Shown here piece by piece: positions 6,806 to 17,600 of a stretch of DNA of 57,415 bases. Origin of the DNA: Desmonostoc muscorum FACHB-395 (GTDB lineage: Bacteria > Cyanobacteriota > Cyanobacteriia > Cyanobacteriales > Nostocaceae); assembly GCF_014698035.1 (NCBI RefSeq), contig NZ_JACJSF010000049.1, forward strand, positions 1-57,415, given 5' to 3'. The position numbers were made by a program, and so were the translations under genes. Numbering within the stretch: the first letter of the stretch is position 1; each line of letters starts with the position of its first letter. The notes under the pieces are model-generated. The model ran no database searches, had not been told where the DNA came from, and saw nothing but the letters and a program-made list of their open reading frames with translations.

Positions 6806-8638
6806 ATGCCCAATGGCAAAAAGCAATTAATCATTCTACAAACTCTAAATGAGGCATTTCAAGTTATGACTGAAAGAATTATCAATGTAGCTACCAAATT
6901 TTCAAACTATGTAGAAATTTTAAATGTCAGAGCATCTTTACAAACAAACGATACAGCATTCATCTTTATTAATTCACCAGAATCAAAGCTGGAATTAACT
7001 TTTGGACAGTTGCACACAAAAGCAGCAGCCATAGCTGCCGAACTGCAAAAATACAATCCTGATGGAGAAAGGGCGCTATTGTTATATCGTCCGGGAATTG
7101 ATTTTATCGTTGCCTTTTTTAGCTGTTTATATGCCAAGGTAATTCCAGTACCTGTGCATCCTGTACGTAATCAAAGAGAAATTTCTCGCCTGAGTGGAAT
7201 TGTAGAAAATGCACAAATTAAATTTGTACTAACAACTGAGGACTCTATTGTTGATTTTCAGAAGATTTACAGCGAAATTCCCTGTATCAATAATGCACGG
7301 TGGATAGCTACAAACTCCCAACCAGAAGCAGCTAGTCGTGACTGGGAAATGCCAGCTATTCAAGGCACTGATATTGCGTTTCTACAATACACCTCCGGCT
7401 CTACAGGACAACCGAAAGGTGTGATGGTGACGCATAGTAATCTCATTCATAATCAGCAAGCTATTAAACAAGGATTTCAACATTCCCAAGAAACCATATT
7501 TGTTGGCTGGCTACCGCTATATCACGATATGGGTTTAATTGGTAATGTTCTCCAACCCCTATATCTAGGAATTAAATCTGTACTCTTCCCTCCCGTCAGT
7601 TTTTTACAGTCACCTGCAATTTGGTTGAAAACCATCTCAGAATATCGGGCTACTACTAGCGGTGGTCCTAACTTTGCTTATGAATTGTGTGTGAATAAAA
7701 TCACCGATGAAGAAATTAAAGATATCGATTTATCTAGTTGGAAAATTGCATTTAATGGTGCTGAACCTGTAAAAGCTAATGTGATTGAAAGCTTTATTAA
7801 TAGATTTAAAAAGTATGGCTTCAAAGCAGAAGTTTTTTATCCTTGTTATGGTATGGCTGAAACTACTCTGTTTGTTTCTGGTGGAAATCCCCAAGACAAA
7901 CCTGTGTTGCTTCCAGTAGATGAGCAAGAACTAGAAAATCATCGCATCAAGGTTGTAGATAACGACACCAAAAAGGTTTTAGTTGGGTGTGGGAATGTTC
8001 ATGGTGAGCATGATGTTCGTATCGTGAACCCAGAAACTCATACGCTCTGTAATCCTGGGGAAATTGGCGAAATTTGGATTGCTGGGGGTTCAGTTGCAGC
8101 AGGATATTGGAACGTAAACCAACAAACTCAAGAAACTTTTCAAGCTTATCTCACCACAGGAGAAGGTCCTTATCTGCGGACTGGAGACTTTGGCTTTTTT
8201 GTAGAAAGGGAATTGTTTATTACAGGTCGCTTGAAGGATTTGATTATTATTCGGGGATTGAATCATTATCCTGATGATATAGAAAACAATGTTGAGAAAA
8301 GTAATATTGCAATCCGTCCAGGAGGGACAGCAGCATTTACAGTTGATGTCAATGGGGATGCAAATGCAAAGTTGGTTGTGGTCTGTGAAATCAAAAAAGA
8401 TATGCTCAAAAAGGTTGACTATAGCCAACTATTAGCAATTGTGAGAAAAAATATCTCTGATGTTCACGGGTTGAGGTTGCATGATTTGGTGTTAATTATG
8501 CCTGGAACTCTGCCAAAAACTTCCAGTGGAAAGAAACGCAGAAGACATTGTACAACTCTATATCTACAAAATGGTTTCCGCGAGGCTGTTGCTAGACAAT
8601 TAGTTGCAGTTGAGAAGCTAGAAAGTAGGTTAGGTTGA
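6806..8638 (+). CDS. Fatty acyl-AMP ligase (FAAL), loading enzyme of the PKS
   Basis: This is an ANL-superfamily adenylate-forming enzyme of about 610 residues. The P-loop YTSGSTGQPKGVMVTHSNL is near residues 192-210. GWLPLYHDMGLIGN, YPCYGMAETTLFVSGG and LRTGDFGF are characteristic of stand-alone FAALs, which make acyl-AMP and pass it to an acyl carrier protein rather than to CoA. The lysine-bearing C-terminus (LPKTSSGKKRRR) is present. It is the first gene of the cluster and is followed by a PKS that begins with an ACP, as expected for fatty-acid priming. The ATG at 6806 or the in-frame ATG at 6866 could be the start; the latter gives a more typical FAAL N-terminus. Confidence 0.9.
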   Translation: MPNGKKQLIILQTLNEAFQVMTERIINVATKFSNYVEILNVRASLQTNDTAFIFINSPESKLELTFGQLHTKAAAIAAELQKYNPDGERALLLYRPGIDFIVAFFSCLYAKVIPVPVHPVRNQREISRLSGIVENAQIKFVLTTEDSIVDFQKIYSEIPCINNARWIATNSQPEAASRDWEMPAIQGTDIAFLQYTSGSTGQPKGVMVTHSNLIHNQQAIKQGFQHSQETIFVGWLPLYHDMGLIGNVLQPLYLGIKSVLFPPVSFLQSPAIWLKTISEYRATTSGGPNFAYELCVNKITDEEIKDIDLSSWKIAFNGAEPVKANVIESFINRFKKYGFKAEVFYPCYGMAETTLFVSGGNPQDKPVLLPVDEQELENHRIKVVDNDTKKVLVGCGNVHGEHDVRIVNPETHTLCNPGEIGEIWIAGGSVAAGYWNVNQQTQETFQAYLTTGEGPYLRTGDFGFFVERELFITGRLKDLIIIRGLNHYPDDIENNVEKSNIAIRPGGTAAFTVDVNGDANAKLVVVCEIKKDMLKKVDYSQLLAIVRKNISDVHGLRLHDLVLIMPGTLPKTSSGKKRRRHCTTLYLQNGFREAVARQLVAVEKLESRLG

Positions 8639-8645
8639 CGTAAGG

Positions 8646-8681
8646 AAACCCAACAAATACCTCGTCGTTAATGTTGGGTTT
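8646..8681. repeat. Hairpin just after the FAAL gene
   Basis: AAACCCAACA (8646-8655) pairs perfectly with TGTTGGGTTT (8672-8681) across a 16-base loop, beginning 8 bases after the ligase stop. It lacks a run of T, so it is more likely a cyanobacterial dispersed repeat or an RNA processing or attenuation element than a classical terminator. Confidence 0.5.
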
Positions 8682-8743
8682 GACTGCATTATACCGAACC
8701 TACAGATGATTTTCAAAATATATTATTGACAGCAATATCTACA

Positions 8744-11700
8744 ATGAATAATATCTCTCAAATTGAGGCTAGGTTACAAAATAAAATTGCAGCAATCCTA
8801 GAAATACCTACTGAAGAAGTCTATTTATCTTTTTCACCTAGTGAATTGGGATTTGATTCTTTAAATTATGTGGAATTAACTACTTTTCTGGAAAGCGAAT
8901 TTAAAATTCCTGTAACTCCTGACCTGCTGTATGAATGTCATACAATTACTACTTTGGCAGAGTTTATTCAGCAGAATCTAGAGCCAAGTTTAGAAACTAG
9001 TACTAAAGAGGAAGGTGCTGTTGCTGTAATTGCAGAGGAGACATCAACTTTAGCCGATGTTTTGGAATATGAATCTTCCCCTCAAGATATTGCAATTATC
9101 GGTATTGGCATATCATTACCGCAAGCTAAAACCTTAGAAGAATTTTGGCAGTTATTGACAGCAGGTAAAGTTAACATTACTGATTTTCCGGCTCAACGTT
9201 TACCCCAGAAAACAGAGCAAACAAATCTCTTACAATCTCCAGAACTTTCTCCTTTCCTGAAAGGTGGGTTTATGGCAGATGTCGAGTGTTTTGATGCTTG
9301 TTTCTTTGGCATTTCTCCACGGGAAGCCCAATTAATGGACCCGCAGCAACGCATATTTCTCCAATGTGTGTGGCACGCTCTTGAGAATGCTGGATATCGC
9401 GCTTCGGAGTTATCGGGTTCTAAGACGGCGGTATTTGTTGGTGCTTCTAGCTTTGATTATTATGAGATGTTGTGTCAACAGGAAAACTCCGTACAACCCC
9501 ATTTGGGTACGGGTGTGAGTCATGCTGTACTGGCTAATAGAATTTCTCACCTGTTGAACTTGAAGGGGTCTAGTGAAGCAATTGATACAGCTTGCTCAAG
9601 TTCATTGGTAGCGATAAATCGGGCTGTGGAATTATTACGGTCAGAAAAATGTGATTTAGCGATCGCAGGTGGTGTTAATGTTATCACTTCTTTGACATCC
9701 TATATAGTCTTTTCTAAGGCGGGGATGTTAAGTAAAACAGGTGAGTGCAGCCCTTTTGATGAACGCGCCAATGGTTATGTCAGAGGTGAAGGTGCAGGGG
9801 TACTATTATTAAAACCCTTGGCGAAAGCTGAACGCGATGGTGACTATATCTATGCCGTTATCAAAGGTGCGGCAGTGGGACACGGTGGCCATACCAATTC
9901 CCTGACTGCACCTGCTCCCGAAGCTCAAGCAGAGACGATTTTAGCAGCTTATGCCGATGCCCAAGTTAGCCCTGCTACCCTTGGTTATATTGAAGCACAC
10001 GGTACTGGCACAACCTTGGGCGACCCGATAGAAATTAACGGACTGAAAAAGGTTTTTGCCACTGTTGAGACTACCCAAGATTGTTATATAGGTTCTGTCA
10101 AGAGTAACATCGGACATTTAGAAGCCGCAGCCGGGGTGGGAGGAATATTAAAAACTATCTTGGCATTGCAAAAAGGTGTAATTCCTGCCAATGCGAACTT
10201 TACCAATCTGAATAAGTATATCCGTCTCGATAATTCTCCGTTGAAGATTGCTGTAAAACAAGTTAATTGGGAACGCCAAACAACCGCTACAGGTAAAGAA
10301 CAGCCACGTCGAGCCGGGGTGAGTTCTTTTGGTTTTGGTGGTATGAATGCTCACGTAGTTCTAGAAGAATATTTAGCGCGTCTTCGACACATCCCTACAT
10401 CAAATTCGTCTCAGCCGCAGTTAGTTGTATTGTCTGCCAAATCAAAAGAAAGACTAACTGTCTACGCTCAAAGCATAGCTGTATTTTTGGAACAACAAAA
10501 TAGCTTCTCTTTAGCAGATATAGCTTACACCTTACAAAAAGGCAGGGAAGCTATGGAGTATCGTCTGACTATTGTGGCAAACACACTTGAGGAATTAGGC
10601 GATTCTCTGCAAAACTTTATCAATGGGAAGCTAGAAGACACTAAGACTTTTGTGGGTGATTCTAGTCATCGCCAAGCCTATGAAGAGCTATTTGAGAGTC
10701 CGCAAGAACTAGAAGAGCATTTGCGATCGCTAGCTCAAAAACCAGCATATTCTAAGTTGGCTAAGTTATGGGTAGGAGGATTAAATATTGATTGGGCTAA
10801 GGTATTGTCTAGAGATTATTCTCCTGCCGTTGTTCCCTTACCTGGATACCCATTTAGCCTTGATAAGTATTGGCTTCCTGAAACGAACACCGCACCAGCT
10901 ACGATTATCAAAGTACCTGCAAAAGAACAAATCAGCCTGCTTGTACCACAATGGCAGCGTCAAGCATTACCCAAGGATGCCCAGGTTGTTTTACAAGGTA
11001 CAATCATCGTTTTAGCTAGTGATGATGCCAAACCTCTGATTGATACTCTGCAAGCACAGCATCATCATGCGGCTTTTGTGGTAGTGGAGAATCTAGAAAA
11101 CCCCTCTTCTTTTAGGGGAGAAGCTTTGAATTTTCCCCCGTCCCTTGTAGGGAATGGGGTTACGGGGTTAGATCAAGAGAACAATGTTCCAGATGACGTG
11201 AAAAGTCATACCTACACACAAATCACACCCCAGCATTATCAATTCTGCTTTGATAACGCCGACCACAGAGCTAGATTTAACAATGAGATATCATCCTTAG
11301 ATATCACAGGCATTCTTGATTTAACCGCCAATAGTCAGTGTATTTTAGGCAACATCGCCTTACTGCAATCTTTATTAAACACCCGCAAACCTCTGCGTTT
11401 ACTACAAGTGACCCAAGGGTTACAAAACATTAATGGGACATCAACTAACCTGAGTGGTGCGGAACTGACGGGGTTATTCAAGATGTTGGGCGCAGAATAT
11501 AACTCTTGTTATGCCAAGACCATTGATTTAGACCCCAACAACTCAGATTTAGCAACTTTAAGTCAAATTATTACCCAAGAGTATCAGGACTACGATCAGT
11601 TTACTGAAATTTGTCACCGAGATGGCGATCGCTTTGTCTCTACCCTCGCACATCTGAACTCTAAACCCATCCAGTCGCAGAAATTACCACAGGGAATAGT

Positions 11701-14401
11701 TGTGATCACTGGCGGTACAGGTGGTATAGGTAATGAAGTTGCTCAACATTTGGCGCGTCAAGGTTATAAAACCCTAGTTTTAATGGGTAAAACTACATTA
11801 CCCCCCAGAACAGAATGGGAAGAAGTCATCGCAGCACCGAATGCAAACCCCACAATTACTAGCAAAATTACCAACATTCTCAACCTAGAAAAACAAGGCG
11901 TAACCGTAGAACTCTATACTGGCGAATTAACAGATTATGCTGCCCTAGAAGTCTATTTCCAAAACATTCGCCGTCAATATGGACAAATTACTCAAGTATT
12001 CCACTGTGCAGGCTGTGTTTCCTCAGAATCACCAGCTTTTCTGCATAAAACCTTAGACAGTATTGTTTCTGTATTGTCTCCCAAAACTACTGCCCTGGAA
12101 GTTTTACACCGCATCTTTGAGCATGACAATTTAGAAGCATTCGTCTTATTCTCATCCCTGTCGAGTGTTGTACCTAAGCTAGCTGTAGGTATTAGTGATT
12201 ATGCAACAGCTAACGCCTACATGAATTACTTCGCTACTTACCAAGTAGCTCAAGGTAATACCTACTACCGCGCTATTCAGTGGTCAAACTGGAAAGAAGT
12301 CGGAATGGGACAGCTAACTAGTCAGCCAATGACCAAAATAGGACTTGTACCTTTGTCAACAGCCGTAGGTTTGCAGTCCTTAGATACTATCTTGGCTTTA
12401 CCCCCGCAAATCCACACCGTAGCGTGTCTGGCTAGCCAAGAACAATTAAATGTATCAGAATTGCCCCTAGTTACAAAGGAACAGACTACGCCGAAAATCC
12501 AGCCGGTATCATTACCAAAACAAAACTTTCCCACTGATAGCAATGCTTTGCAGATTTACGTTTTAGAATCATTAAGTCAAATCCTATCCCGTGAACTCCA
12601 CATTGCCTTAGACCAAATTAAGTATGAAACCTCCTTTGAGGCTTTAGGTGTTGATTCTATCTTCTTAGCTGGTATCGTCAACAAAATCGACCAATGGCTG
12701 GGAATGAGATTAGACCCATCACTGTTATTACAGTACGATTCCATATCACGCCTAGCAGAACATCTCATCAGCCATCACCACGACCAATTACAGCAAAAAA
12801 TACCACTAACACAACCCCAAATAGTAGAAACTCCACCTGCACCTCTAACCCCTCTCCCCGCCTCTGTGCCTCTGCGTGAGCAATATCCCCAAAATCCATC
12901 TCAAACCGAAATCGCCGTCATTGGTATCGCCTGCAAATTCCCAGGTGCAGCCAACAAAGAAATCTTCTGGAACAACCTAGTAACTGGCGTTGACAGCATC
13001 CGAGAAGTACCCAACTCGCGTTGGGATATCGAACAACATTACACCAGAGAATTGACATCAGGTAAATCAATTAGTAAATGGGGCGGTTTTATTGACGATT
13101 TAGAATACATCGACCCCGCCATGTTTGGTGTATCTCAAAATGAAGCAAGTGATATTGATCCCTTAGTGCGCCTATTTTGTCAAAGCTGCGTGGAAGCGGT
13201 GGTAGATTCTGGTAACACTATCAAAGATGTCAACAAACGCAAGATCGGAGTATTTGTTGGTGCTAGGGTAGCAGGATATGGCGATCGCATTCAAGTCCCC
13301 AAAAAATCCAGCGTTGTTGGTGTAGGACAAAACTTTATCGCTTCCCATGTCTCCCATTATCTCAATCTCAAAGGGCCAAGTCTGGTAATTGATACAGCCT
13401 GCTCATCTTCTCTCATGGCTATCCATCTCGCCTGTCAAAGTTTACTACAGGGTGAATCAGAAATGGCTTTAGCTGGTGGCGTGGAAGTTCTCTTAGATGA
13501 AAAACCATATCTCTTCCTCAGTGCAGCACAAGCTTTATCTCCCGATGGTAAATGTTTTACCTTTGACGAACGCGCCAATGGATTTGTCCCTGGTGAAGGT
13601 GCGGGTTGTGTCTTGCTCAAACCTTTAAAACAAGCTTTAGCTGATGGCGACCCCATCTATGCAGTAATTGCCGCTACAGCCGCTAACAACGATGGTCATA
13701 CAATGGGCATCACTACCCCCAGTGTAGAAGGTCAAGTGGAAGTTATTGAAACAGCACTGGCAAAAGCCAACCTTTCAGCAGAACAAATTAGTTACATCGA
13801 AACCCACGGAACTGCAACTATGATTGGCGACCCGATTGAGTTGCGAGCCTTGTCCCAGGTGTTTACCGGGGTGGGAGCAGAAAATCACTGTGCTGTGGGT
13901 AGCGTGAAGACCAATATCGGGCATTTATTAAGCGCGGCTGGGGTGGCTAGCTTCATCAAAGTAGCATTGTCACTGCACAATCAAGTCATCCCCGCATCAC
14001 TTAACTGTGAACAGGTGAATCCCCGCTTTGACTTTGCCCATTCACCTTTCTATCCAGCCCAAACAACCCAACTCTGGAATCAAGCTAATCCTAAATTTGC
14101 TGGTATCAGTTCCTTTGGTTTTGGTGGAACTAATGTACACACCATTCTCTCTGAACCACCAAAATTAGCAGTGAAACCAGGAGCAAAATTACTCAGCAAG
14201 GATTTTAGTAGCAGCAAAATTCGGGCTTGGTTGCCAGCCGTTCAATCGAAAATTTTTTACACCATGAATGTGGAAAATACTGAACAGTTAGCACAACCCC
14301 CTCGGCGTTCCCTGTTGACCTTGGAATTGGAAGAGACTCACCAGCCTTTGCTGATATTGGAAGACGTAGTAACCAATGTAGTTAAAAAGGCGATCGTTTA
14401 G
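8744..14401 (+). CDS. Trans-AT type I polyketide synthase: ACP-KS-KR-ACP-KS
   Basis: Domains in order are: ACP (phosphopantetheine Ser in LGFDSLNYVEL, near nt 8858); KS1 (nt 9083-10370, active site DTACSSSLVA, histidines in EAHGTGTT and SNIGHLEAA); a KS-linker remnant without an acyltransferase; and KR (GITGG-type nucleotide motif GGTGGIG near nt 11710, with LSPK, FSSLSS and SDYATANAY). A second ACP follows (LGVDSIFLAG), then KS2 (nt 12905-14150, DTACSSSLMA, ETHGTATM, TNIGHLLSA). No AT domain is present; a free AT lies at 20889. The protein ends about 80 residues after KS2, so module 2 is split: its processing domains are on the next protein. A TTG 18 bases upstream could also start it, but the ATG at 8744 is preferred. 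The inferred role is to accept the FAAL product, extend it, reduce it to a beta-hydroxyacyl and condense again. Confidence 0.9.
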   Translation: MNNISQIEARLQNKIAAILEIPTEEVYLSFSPSELGFDSLNYVELTTFLESEFKIPVTPDLLYECHTITTLAEFIQQNLEPSLETSTKEEGAVAVIAEETSTLADVLEYESSPQDIAIIGIGISLPQAKTLEEFWQLLTAGKVNITDFPAQRLPQKTEQTNLLQSPELSPFLKGGFMADVECFDACFFGISPREAQLMDPQQRIFLQCVWHALENAGYRASELSGSKTAVFVGASSFDYYEMLCQQENSVQPHLGTGVSHAVLANRISHLLNLKGSSEAIDTACSSSLVAINRAVELLRSEKCDLAIAGGVNVITSLTSYIVFSKAGMLSKTGECSPFDERANGYVRGEGAGVLLLKPLAKAERDGDYIYAVIKGAAVGHGGHTNSLTAPAPEAQAETILAAYADAQVSPATLGYIEAHGTGTTLGDPIEINGLKKVFATVETTQDCYIGSVKSNIGHLEAAAGVGGILKTILALQKGVIPANANFTNLNKYIRLDNSPLKIAVKQVNWERQTTATGKEQPRRAGVSSFGFGGMNAHVVLEEYLARLRHIPTSNSSQPQLVVLSAKSKERLTVYAQSIAVFLEQQNSFSLADIAYTLQKGREAMEYRLTIVANTLEELGDSLQNFINGKLEDTKTFVGDSSHRQAYEELFESPQELEEHLRSLAQKPAYSKLAKLWVGGLNIDWAKVLSRDYSPAVVPLPGYPFSLDKYWLPETNTAPATIIKVPAKEQISLLVPQWQRQALPKDAQVVLQGTIIVLASDDAKPLIDTLQAQHHHAAFVVVENLENPSSFRGEALNFPPSLVGNGVTGLDQENNVPDDVKSHTYTQITPQHYQFCFDNADHRARFNNEISSLDITGILDLTANSQCILGNIALLQSLLNTRKPLRLLQVTQGLQNINGTSTNLSGAELTGLFKMLGAEYNSCYAKTIDLDPNNSDLATLSQIITQEYQDYDQFTEICHRDGDRFVSTLAHLNSKPIQSQKLPQGIVVITGGTGGIGNEVAQHLARQGYKTLVLMGKTTLPPRTEWEEVIAAPNANPTITSKITNILNLEKQGVTVELYTGELTDYAALEVYFQNIRRQYGQITQVFHCAGCVSSESPAFLHKTLDSIVSVLSPKTTALEVLHRIFEHDNLEAFVLFSSLSSVVPKLAVGISDYATANAYMNYFATYQVAQGNTYYRAIQWSNWKEVGMGQLTSQPMTKIGLVPLSTAVGLQSLDTILALPPQIHTVACLASQEQLNVSELPLVTKEQTTPKIQPVSLPKQNFPTDSNALQIYVLESLSQILSRELHIALDQIKYETSFEALGVDSIFLAGIVNKIDQWLGMRLDPSLLLQYDSISRLAEHLISHHHDQLQQKIPLTQPQIVETPPAPLTPLPASVPLREQYPQNPSQTEIAVIGIACKFPGAANKEIFWNNLVTGVDSIREVPNSRWDIEQHYTRELTSGKSISKWGGFIDDLEYIDPAMFGVSQNEASDIDPLVRLFCQSCVEAVVDSGNTIKDVNKRKIGVFVGARVAGYGDRIQVPKKSSVVGVGQNFIASHVSHYLNLKGPSLVIDTACSSSLMAIHLACQSLLQGESEMALAGGVEVLLDEKPYLFLSAAQALSPDGKCFTFDERANGFVPGEGAGCVLLKPLKQALADGDPIYAVIAATAANNDGHTMGITTPSVEGQVEVIETALAKANLSAEQISYIETHGTATMIGDPIELRALSQVFTGVGAENHCAVGSVKTNIGHLLSAAGVASFIKVALSLHNQVIPASLNCEQVNPRFDFAHSPFYPAQTTQLWNQANPKFAGISSFGFGGTNVHTILSEPPKLAVKPGAKLLSKDFSSSKIRAWLPAVQSKIFYTMNVENTEQLAQPPRRSLLTLELEETHQPLLILEDVVTNVVKKAIV

Positions 14402-14410
14402 GGACTTCCA
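14400..14410 (+). repeat. IS-terminus-like sequence at the PKS stop codon
   Basis: AGGGACTTCCA follows immediately on the stop of the first PKS protein and is identical to the outer 11 bases of the insertion sequence at 2334-3931. The next bases, ATTAAAAAAA, resemble but do not match the IS. It may be a scar of a lost element, which would mean the PKS C-terminus was altered, or it may be chance. Confidence 0.35.
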
Positions 14411-14434
14411 ATTAAAAAAATCTCCAATTTGTCA

Positions 14435-14465
14435 GGTGTGTTATGCACTATCGTCCTAACACACC
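14435..14465. repeat. Hairpin GGTGTGTTA / TAACACACC between the two PKS genes
   Basis: Nine-base arms at 14435-14443 and 14457-14465 enclose a 13-base loop. Similar GGTGTGTTA palindromes are common intergenic repeats in Nostoc-type genomes. The 246-base gap between the PKS genes contains nothing else that I can support. Confidence 0.5.
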
Positions 14466-14647
14466 ACCAACCCTCAAAGGATGGTGGATTACGCTTCCTC
14501 TCTACTCTCGCAATATTTTTTTAAATTAGTATGACTTGCGTAAAAATACTGAATTTAGCCAGATATGCATAAGTTCTTCTTTTCAGATTGAATATTCAAT
14601 AGCAAATCAAAAATCAAAATATCTTTCCCCTACACCCCTTATCATTT

Positions 14648-17600
14648 ATGCAAACTGCACAAATAATTGGCAAATTTACAATTACAGATAACGATTATTT
14701 CGTTCGTGAACACAGAGTTGATGGCATTCACATCATGCCTGGTGTCACATTTATAGACATGATATTTAAAACTTTAAAAGCTAGGTCTTTTGATATTGAA
14801 AATCTAGAACTGCGGAACATCATGTTCCTAGAACCAATTGTGACAACTGCCGATTTTGACCGGAAAGTGGAAATTCACATTTCACCCAATGGAACTGATT
14901 GGGGAATTGAAGCCACCAGTACTAAATGGAAAAATGGTAAAGTAAAAGACTCCTCTATTACTAAACATTTAACCTGCCAATTACTGACCAAAGAATTACA
15001 AATTAAAAATCTTATAGATATATCAATCCTCAAACAAAAAGCAACTGAAGTTGTCGATTTAGATGCCTGTTATGCCATCACACGCAAAGTTGGCATTGAC
15101 CACGATAATTTCATGAAACCTAGCGGTAAAGTTTATAGTAGTGTTTATGGTTGCTTGGCTGAAGTTTCTTTGGGTTCTATCGCCTTGAAGCACAGTGATG
15201 ATTTCTTGTTCCATCCTGTATTTCTCGATTGTTCGACTATTGTACCGCTTTTCTATTCAATTCCTTATCAAGCGACAGCCCAACTTTATGTTCCTTTTTA
15301 TATTGAATCATTTTCTGGTAGACCTTTAACAGGACGCAGTAATTGTTATGTATATGTCGATCACCCCGATCAAGTTGAATTAACCAAAGAAATTAGTTAC
15401 AGAAGTTTTGCAATTTGCGACGAGTATGGTAATCAACTAGCAACATTCCGTAAATTTGGCATTAAAAGAGTTCATAATATTGAAATTATTAGAAGGCTGG
15501 CAAACTTAGAACAAAAAACAGAAAATACTATTCTTACTCATCAACCCAAAAAAACATATCAAGTTTTAAAAACTCCAGAAACAAGAGTAAAACATGTAGT
15601 TGATTCCATAAAAATAATAGTTTGCAAATACACTGGACAAAATTTTACAGATGATTTATTAGAAGTATCATTCTTTGAGTTAGGGTTAGAATCAACGGCT
15701 TTATTAGATATCTCCCATGATTTAGAAAAGCTGTTGAATATTCGCCTTTATCCAACGATGCTATTTGAGCAGCCTACTGTTTCTAAATTGGCAGAATTTC
15801 TATGGCGCGAACATTATGAAGCAGTACAGAAATATCTTCATACTCAATTAAATACTGTTGATGATACGCCTCAACAAATTGTCACTACTCCAGAACCGAG
15901 TGTGGAATATCTGGTACATTCTATCAAAAAACTAGTTTATAAATCTACTAAGCAAGATTTTACAGATGATTTATTAGAAGTATCATTCTTTGAATTAGGG
16001 TTAGAATCAACGGCTTTATTAGATATCTCCCATGATTTAGAAAAGCTGTTGAATATTCGCCTTTATCCAACGATGCTATTTGAGCAGCCTACTGTTTCTA
16101 AATTGGCAGAATTTCTATGGCGCGAACATTATGAAGCAGTACAGAAATATCTTCGTACTCAATTAAGTACTGAATATAACATTGTACCTACAGATTTAAA
16201 GCACGTTAATTTACCTCCCAACAAAGTTACAGAAAATGGGCACAGCAAAACAGTAAAACTTGATGATTTATCTTTCACTACAAAAGAAAGTGAACTGATT
16301 TTCGTCCCTAAATGGCAACCGACAAGTATTTCTATATCCAACCAAGAATCATTCAATTATTTAAAGTTTGACCAAACTAAACCAGCTAAAACTCTGATTG
16401 TGACATGGGGTGAAAATTTACAAATATTGCAGTTGTTACTGAATTGGCATGGTTCAAACAATAGCCACATCATTACAGTTGGTAATTTCTATCAAAATTG
16501 GCAAAATTGCACTGCTCAAATTAGACATGATCAGCCACAAGACTGGGATAACATTTTAAAAGAATTAACAGATATCTCTCAAATATATTTTCTAGCTGCA
16601 CCTCAAAAAGCTGAGAAATTATTGAGCCATAATTATGCTTTTCACTTTATCAAATCTATCATCAGAACTGGATTAACTCAACATTCAATTGACTTTAAAA
16701 TTATCACATTGAATGCTGTACAAGTTTTCTATGATGAAGAAGTTCAGCCTGATGATAGTGGTCTTTGGGGATTATGGAAATCTTTTTCCAGAGAGTATAA
16801 ACACTGCACTATTACTTTCTTGGATTTTGCAGTGTCTGAAATTGAAGATGCGTTAAGAAAAGAGAATACTGTCTGGCTAGAAAATACCTTTAAGAATGAA
16901 TGTATATCTGGTAATGCTTTTGCAGTCCGTCAACAACAAATATATTGCCAACGCCTCTACAATTTAACTCCGGTCTTCAGAGAAGGATTATCAAAATTTA
17001 AACCGAATGGTACTTATTTAATTATTGGTGGTACAGGTGGATTAGGTCTTGTTTTAAGTGATTATCTACACACTCAATATTCAGCTAATATTGCTTTATT
17101 AGGTCGCTCGCCAGCAGATGGTAATTTATTAGCTAAAATCTCTCATCTAGGGAAATATGGTGAAAATGTAATTTATTTACAAGCTCATTGTGATGATGTC
17201 AATGAACTGACTAATGCTATTACTCAAACCAAAGATAAATTTGGCAAACTAGACGGCATCATTCACTCAGCAATGGTACTAGATGATAGCTTGTTGGTGA
17301 AAATGTCAGAGGCAGATTTTGCGGCTGTACTACAACCAAAAGTAGCAGGCGCGATCGCACTTAATCAAGCCACTCTTAACGAAGAACTTGATTTGATCAT
17401 TTTCTTCTCTTCTCTACAGTCTTTTGTCGGCAATATTGGTCAAAGTAATTATGCCGCCGCTAGCACTTTTCTTGATAGCTATGCTAAATATATGCAACAA
17501 ACACGAAATTATCCGGTATGTGTAATTAACTGGGGATTTTGGGGTGAAGTAGGTGCTGTAGCTAATGATAAGTATCGAGATTTAATGCTACATCAAGGGA

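Noticed and set aside
10148..10354. Antisense and alternative-frame ORFs in the PKS, FAAL and desaturase genes
   Set aside because: All lie within strongly recognised domains, are short and have no ribosome sites.
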